DNA of 64,000 bases, taken from NCBI RefSeq assembly GCF_030253575.1, contig NC_080557.1, forward strand, positions 48,281,501 through 48,345,500, given 5' to 3'. The DNA is from Rhododendron vialii. Taxonomy: Eukaryota > Streptophyta > Magnoliopsida > Ericales > Ericaceae. Below, one piece after another: positions 58,645-64,000 of this stretch. Within the stretch, counting starts at the first letter, position 1; each line of letters starts with the position of its first letter. A program made the translations under genes and the position numbers. Under the pieces are notes generated by a model, which ran no database searches, had not been told where the DNA came from, and saw nothing but the letters and a program-made list of their open reading frames with translations.

Positions 58645-61184
58645 CAGTACTCATATTTTATGGAGGGCTCAATCTTCAATGCCCATTCAACCGCTCGTTC
58701 ACATCTTTCCTCCAGATGTAACACTGCAACTCGCTGCAACAAGTTTTCATGGTTCATGGGCGGAAAAATCAAGTAAAAATATAGGAGCTATTATGATTGA
58801 TATAGTTTATGATGCACATAGGCATGCATCAAAGGAATATTATTACCTGGAAAGAGGCGGCATGAAAAGGTGGCACCAAAAAAATTGAGACAACTGAATG
58901 AGAGAAAGTGGAGGAGGAGAAGTGACAAGAATGATCAATGTATTCTAGTTCAAGAGGACAAAATGCGTTGTGACCGATATGTTGCATATTAAATAAGAAA
59001 ACCAAGTGGAGACAGAGAAGTAGATCTCTTAATAGATAGTTTCACATACACATTTCTAAATTCAATTGCCCAACGAAGCCTAATGAAAATATAAAATATG
59101 GTGAAAATCAACAAGTTTTTTACACGATAGAAGCTACCTAATCAACCCTCCTCCTTTTCTCCGAGCTTGGGACCGGCTGTGTACTAAGAATTGCACAGGC
59201 GGAGTTAAAAACTTGTTTGTGGCAGAGAGATTTGTTCCATTGGCACACAATGCACCACTTGGATGGACCTTATGTTGCCGAACGGTCATTAACCCGTTGA
59301 CCCTCCAAGTGTCCTACCAAGTTTAGTGCTAGCCTTGAAATGTGTGTACATATCATCATAGCCAAAAAAACAAAAAAAATGGGATTGCGCAGATTTTGGA
59401 ACTGCAAATGACTTGCATTAACAGTCAAGAAGCCAAGCCAACAATGCATCAGAAGCACAAAACGCAGCAATGCTGCACAAAACAATGCAGCAGCAACACC
59501 AACCAAAACAGCTACAAACATCACAGATTTCCAAAAATCTGCATTTTTTGCACCAGTTTTTGCTCACACACCCCCACCAGGTGTATCTACTTTGGACACA
59601 AATGTGCCTCAGATTTTGAAAACCAAAACCTGCATTTTGAACCTGCAGAACAATAACAGAGACCAAATAACATCCTGAATCCTGCAGTGAACCTGAACAA
59701 CAGAGACCATGCCCCACCCCCCCCCCCCCCCACACCTGCTGCAACTGAGGTACAAAATTGGAACATAATTCTAAAACACACAGAAAATCAGCACCAAAAC
59801 CCAACTCTCACACAACAGAACCAATGGGTAACAACAGCCTAGAAAGCTTAGACATAGGATAGGGCTCGATTGGATGTGGCACACATACACACACCATCCC
59901 TCTCCAACCATCATATTGGGCTCAGAAAGTACTACGAAATGCACGAGGGTACTCATGGCTGCAACCAAAAGTTGCCCCGCCAAGGCACTACCTTTATTTA
60001 CATTGTAATTGTGTCATCATTGCCCTATTAGGGGTACCAAAAACTGCAGAAAATTGTCTCGTTATCATCATGGCCTACATATAACCGACAAAACAATGCA
60101 GTAAAACAGCCTCCAATATCCATGAAAACTGCAGTTCTAACTCAGCCTTCATTTATGACATTATGGCTCAAAAAAATTTCATCATTGCCACAACTTAACA
60201 ACTTGAAAAAAACAGCCCAGAAATCACATGGAGACAGCCCACAAAGCAGTCAACACACTGCCCAGCTAACACATGAAAACATGCCACTTAGCAATCAAAA
60301 AACATGCAACTTAGCACTACATGAGTACACAAATTAACCAGCCCTGAAAAAGCACAAAACATCACACCAGATTCAAATTCTATCCCAAGCACATACTTAA
60401 AAAGAAGCTTACTTATGTCAACAATTCCAAAGCAGGTCCAAATGGTGAAAAGTCCCACCTCCAAAAGTCCAGGAACACACCTTTAACAAACAACTCAGGA
60501 AGCAACTATGACCGCAACCGTTAGATGTGTGGATATTCTATTGGATCAAATCTTGGTCTCAACCTCGTATATTTCTTTGTTGTGTTTAGAAATTAATAAT
60601 GACTTAGAACTTAAGAAGAGAAGTTCAAAGTTTTGAATGGAAAATAACTTGACAGTTATTCTTCTTAAATGTTGAACTAGCGAATTGTTAGCAAAGGATA
60701 GAAAATTGTCCTTTCTTAGTTATCTTCTGAGTGAGTGAAAACTGCCGATGAATGAACCCATGTGGGAAATGATTCGAATGGTTGTACAAGACTCCCAAGT
60801 GTCCCTCAAAATTCCAATGGTCAAGAAGCCCTGCAATGGAGGTTGATCCTTAAAAAATTTTATGCAGTGGTTAAGCTATAGTGGTCAGAAATTAAGCTTA
60901 ACCAACAAAATGTGAAGTTTTCAACACAATACGTACGAGCCACTAATTTCGATTGAACATGTTTTTTTCTAGGAGAATAGGAAACATGTGAATGTAAAGG
61001 AGGTAATGTAGTTTTTATTTTTCTGTGTACAAGTAAACAGAAATTTATGTATGAAAGGCTGAACACCATCCTCATGGTGTCGGTTCTACCTGATATCTGC
61101 CAGGATATTTCTACCTGATATCTGCCAAATTATTATCTACACCAAAAAATCAAGATCTCGAGTTTGGGTTTCATATTCTTCACC

Positions 61185-61470
61185 CAAAAAAATCTGAAAC
61201 AAAATCAAAACCCATGGAATCGAAACCCCATGCATACCAGTCGAAACCCACAAAACCCTAGCATACAAAATTGAATCTACACTGCCATGGAATAATCTGA
61301 AACAAAATCGAAACCCATGCATACCAGTCGAAACCCACAAAACCCTAACATACAAAATCGAATCTACACTGCCATGGAATAATCAGAAACAAAATCAAAA
61401 ACCCATGCATACCAGTCGAAACCAACAAAACCCTAGGCATAAAATCGAACCTAAAAGACTGCCATGGAAT
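61185..61470 (+). repeat. Tandem repeat, about 97-bp unit, three copies
   Basis: Each unit carries CCCATGCATACCAGTCGAAA, CCCACAAAACCCTA and CTGCCATGGAATA. The units lie near the right end of the Harbinger-like element. Confidence 0.85.
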
Positions 61471-61897
61471 AGAAACAGCAACAGAGACAGTGCGGGAAGA
61501 GAAGCAACACAAAAAGCACAAAGAAATTGACCCATACCTCACTGAATTGAACTGAAATCGAACAGCACCCAAAATCGCCACAAACCTCTTGTCTCTTCGA
61601 ACAACGAGTGAGGCGAAGAGATGCGACAGAAATGGGGTACCTTGGGGTGGAAAAGGGGGATTAGGAGGGGTAGAATCGTCCGAAAAAGAGGAAGATTCGG
61701 GGGGATTCCACAGCAACTGGTTGAACCCTACCCATGGCTAACCCCCCCTCAGCCGGTATTAGCTGGTGTAGTGGAAGACGGGGAAAGAGAATACCCCCGA
61801 CATTTTTAACTGCCAAACGGGGTATTAGAGTGGGTCCCAGGTATTAGAAAGGGGGAGAACGTAACACCCCTTTACAATACCCCATCCAAACAGGGGC

Positions 61898-63487
61898 TAA
61901 ACTCGATGCTGTAACAAGAGTTACTATACGTACTTGTATAATGTTTGAGGATAAACTGAGCAGGCTGTCATTGCTTCCTCAACAATACTATCAATGTAAT
62001 ATGCATCAGTCTTTTGTGTCCAAGAAATATTCACCTAGTTTAGTGAAAATAATGGTTAACTACGCAAACAGACATTCCCCTCTACCTAAAATGCAAAAAA
62101 TTGTGAGCACCGTAAGGTTTTCCAAGTCATCAAACTTGATGAATTGTCCATCCTGACATCTAAGTTTAAGATTTTCTCAAGGTAATTTGATCCATCTTAC
62201 GTATCTCTCAACTACTAAGGGGGCTCCAATCACTTATTAACACCATCAATGAAAGCCACATAATTTTAACTGTTTGTAAAAAGGACCATAATCTCAGCAT
62301 AAAAGTCAGAACATGGAACGGGGATCAGAATCGTAGGACAAATCTTTCTATCAGCCAAAATAAGATATAGGCTCTTGTTTTAATCCACCAAACAAGGGCT
62401 AAGTCAATTCCTTCCTTCAACTTCAAATGATGTGTTAGATTCTAGAGTCTATGTCTAAGCTTCTATGGGCCAATACAATCAAATGGTTGGAACATGAACA
62501 TTTACTGGGTTAGAATCTTGATTGCAGGGTCCGGAATATGTGTAGCATTTCCTATTAGCATGGAGACTAGGATTTCATGTGCCCCCTCATTGTAGGAATA
62601 TATTTGAGATTCTAGTGACTAGTGAGTGAGTATGATGGGGATGGCTTATAGAGAGAACGAAGTGGGTTGGTATTCATGGCCATAGGCAGGCTTGTGCTGA
62701 ATGGCATAATTATCCGTAACTTTCCTTCTTTGGTGCACATGGATGTGCTTCCTTCGTGACATAAGGTAGTATCAACTAAAACTGCACTACAACATACAAA
62801 CACAACTCGAAGAGAAAAAATTCCAAAGTAAGAAGGTAAAATAGAATGAGCTAAAGGGCAAATATCAGCAAACAAACGCATCACCGAAATGCAATGAATA
62901 TACTCCCTCCGTCCCGATTTGTTTGTCCCTTTTCACTATTTGGAACCTCTTATAAAATTGTCTATATGTTTCAATTTATATTGTTTTTTATATGCAATAT
63001 GGATCTTATTTGATAGATCTCAATTAGATCTAAAATATGATGTTTTTGAAATTATGTAAAACATTATAGATTGTGAGATATAGACAATTTTTTAAAAGGC
63101 ACGTATGTCGAAATTGGACAAACAAACTGGGACGGGAGTAGTACTTAAGCTGTGTCCCACTACCCACTTACACTAAGCATGTAAGTTGTGGACATTGGGA
63201 CAGCATCACACTAAGCCTGTAGGATTTGGCCAACAATTTAAGAAGGTTGGAGCAGCAGAATATCTACAGAACTTAGAAAAATAAATAATACAAACAATAC
63301 ACGGTGAGGCAGTACATACAGAATGAAATTTGTGTTTCTCAAGACACTATCAAAAGATGAACAATTTGCAAGACTTGAGGGCAAGATAATCAAATTTGGA
63401 ATGAAACGCTACAAGGTAATGCTAATCACAATCAACAGAAATTATGAGGAAAGTAGTACAAAGACATACGTACAGGAATGTATAAAA
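61898..63487. other. Spacer downstream of the SEC15 gene
   Basis: Apart from the mariner-type MITE at 62901-63140, I see no gene or repeat. The small open frames here have no recognisable motif. Confidence 0.5.
62901..63140. mobile_element. Stowaway (Tc1/mariner) MITE
   Basis: Terminal inverted repeats CTCCCTCCGTCCCGATTTG and (reversed) CTCCCGTCCCAGTTTG are flanked by TA on both sides (62901-62902 and 63139-63140). At about 236 bp, with AT-rich non-coding interior, it is a typical Stowaway element. Confidence 0.93.
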
Positions 63488-64000
63488 TCAGTTCACATCC
63501 TTGAGTCTTTTTATCAATGCATCAAGAGACTTCTTCTTTGGGTTCGCCTTGTATCCCCTTGTTCCAAAGGTCCCGAATAGCCGATCTGATTGATCCTTTA
63601 ATTTCTCTGAAATGATCACAACTTTCCGGTAGTCCAAAGCATTATAACTTCTTTCCCTGATTACTGGATTCAGGAAATTCTCTGGGTGATTGCTCAAGAG
63701 TAAATTACTCAGTTGCCTAGCCTCAATAAGTGCAGCTTTCAACTGATTTGCATCAGCTTCTGACAAAAGTGGAGCCTGATTCTCTGCAAATGATTCCAGC
63801 AACCGAACATCTACATCAATCCCCATGATAGCATTTATGTTAAACCTCTTTACCGGTTCCCCAAGTAAAGCCCCTACAATCATCTCGGATATGTGCGAAA
63901 GAACATCTTGTAGAACTCTTTTAAGAACTTGAACTGGCAATATCTGCTGAGCAGTAGAAACCAGAGTTTCCAAATAAATAATCACCTCATTTGCATATTC
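63488..64000 (-). CDS. SEC15B: Exocyst complex subunit SEC15 (SEC15B-like), 3' part
   Basis: The frame is open from the right edge (EYANEVIIYLETLVSTAQQI) to the stop at 63488 and gives about 170 C-terminal residues. Recognised segments are LPVQVLKRVLQDVLSHISEM, VKRFNINAIMGIDVDVRLLE, LLLSNHPENFLNPVIRERSY, NALDYRKVVIISEKL and KKKSLDALIKRLKDVN. They match the end of plant SEC15, the exocyst subunit that links RAB GTPases to vesicle tethering at the plasma membrane. The 5' part is off the right edge (plant SEC15 is near 800 residues and usually intronless). Choice of SEC15B over SEC15A rests on the neighbouring genes. Confidence 0.85.
   Translation of the reverse strand, partial: EYANEVIIYLETLVSTAQQILPVQVLKRVLQDVLSHISEMIVGALLGEPVKRFNINAIMGIDVDVRLLESFAENQAPLLSEADANQLKAALIEARQLSNLLLSNHPENFLNPVIRERSYNALDYRKVVIISEKLKDQSDRLFGTFGTRGYKANPKKKSLDALIKRLKDVN

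Larger units (their letters stand above)
57421..61897. mobile_element. Large PIF/Harbinger-like element without transposase
   Basis: The left end GGGCTCGTTTGGATGCGGG and the reversed right end GCCCCTGTTTGGATGGGG are similar, and similarity continues inward (GGTGTTA(T/C)GT, GGGGG). TAA flanks both ends (57418-57420 and 61898-61900), the Harbinger target duplication. A second terminus-like GTTTGGATGGAGGATTAG lies at about 57597. The 4.48-kb interior has no recognisable transposase. It contains a long palindrome (58254-58644), a C15 run (59717-59731) and a tandem repeat (61185-61470). Long but non-coding, so it could be an old deletion derivative. Confidence 0.65.

Noticed and set aside
58553-58888. 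111-residue open frame
   Set aside because: Its first half is read from the GC-rich palindrome arm and its second half has no known motif.
59418-59804. 128-residue minus-strand frame and overlapping frames
   Set aside because: Cys/Gly/Val-rich translation across a poly(C) run and low-complexity DNA inside a transposon-like element.

Overview
The window is nuclear DNA from a flowering plant. The genes are plant-specific and split by many AT-rich GT-AG introns, and the spacers are filled with MITEs, LTR elements, a SINE and plastid-derived DNA. A eudicot outside the Brassicaceae is most likely. I cannot name the genus.

Layout. 1-4717: the 3' part of the vacuolar Mg2+(Zn2+)/H+ exchanger MHX (+), whose 5' exons lie off the left edge. 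7497-12025: the photolyase/cryptochrome-like gene PHR2 (-), with a Harbinger-type MITE holding a nested hAT MITE in intron 1. 15113-22694: an 11-exon UTP14 gene (-) for the small-subunit processome, with a 1.09 kb solo LTR in intron 1. 22781-24853: an inverted repeat enclosing plastid psbH and trnS(GCU) fragments. 25816-26361: a type I MADS-box gene (-) with no visible start codon. 26813-29544: a truncated second copy of UTP14 exons 1-3, still open in frame. 30373-32101: a very young non-autonomous LTR retrotransposon. 34954-36398: a non-autonomous Mutator-like element. 37201-40362: a U1A snRNP gene (-) that lacks the first-RRM exon and carries a frameshift. 44269-44857: a small mitochondrial LEA gene of the SAG21/LEA5 type (+). 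49937-50470 and 54220-54708: two DUF538 secretory-protein genes (-). 57421-61897: a 4.5 kb Harbinger-like element without a transposase. 63488-64000: the 3' end of a SEC15-type exocyst gene (-).

The genes do not form an operon or pathway. Their order merges two Arabidopsis blocks as I recall them: U1A-PHR2-MHX (At2g47580-47600) and SEC15B-DUF538-DUF538-SAG21-UTP14 (At4g02350-02400). The window therefore looks like an ancestral block that was split between duplicates in Arabidopsis. That supports the gene calls, which rest mainly on recognisable protein motifs and consistent splice phases.

Recurring odd features are the partial UTP14 copy, the damaged U1A gene, a set of tiny poly(A) insertions flanked by 10-18 bp direct repeats, one fold-back repeat family found at several places, and several transposons with exact target-site duplications of diagnostic length. 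I saw no CRISPR array, rRNA or obviously new multi-gene system.
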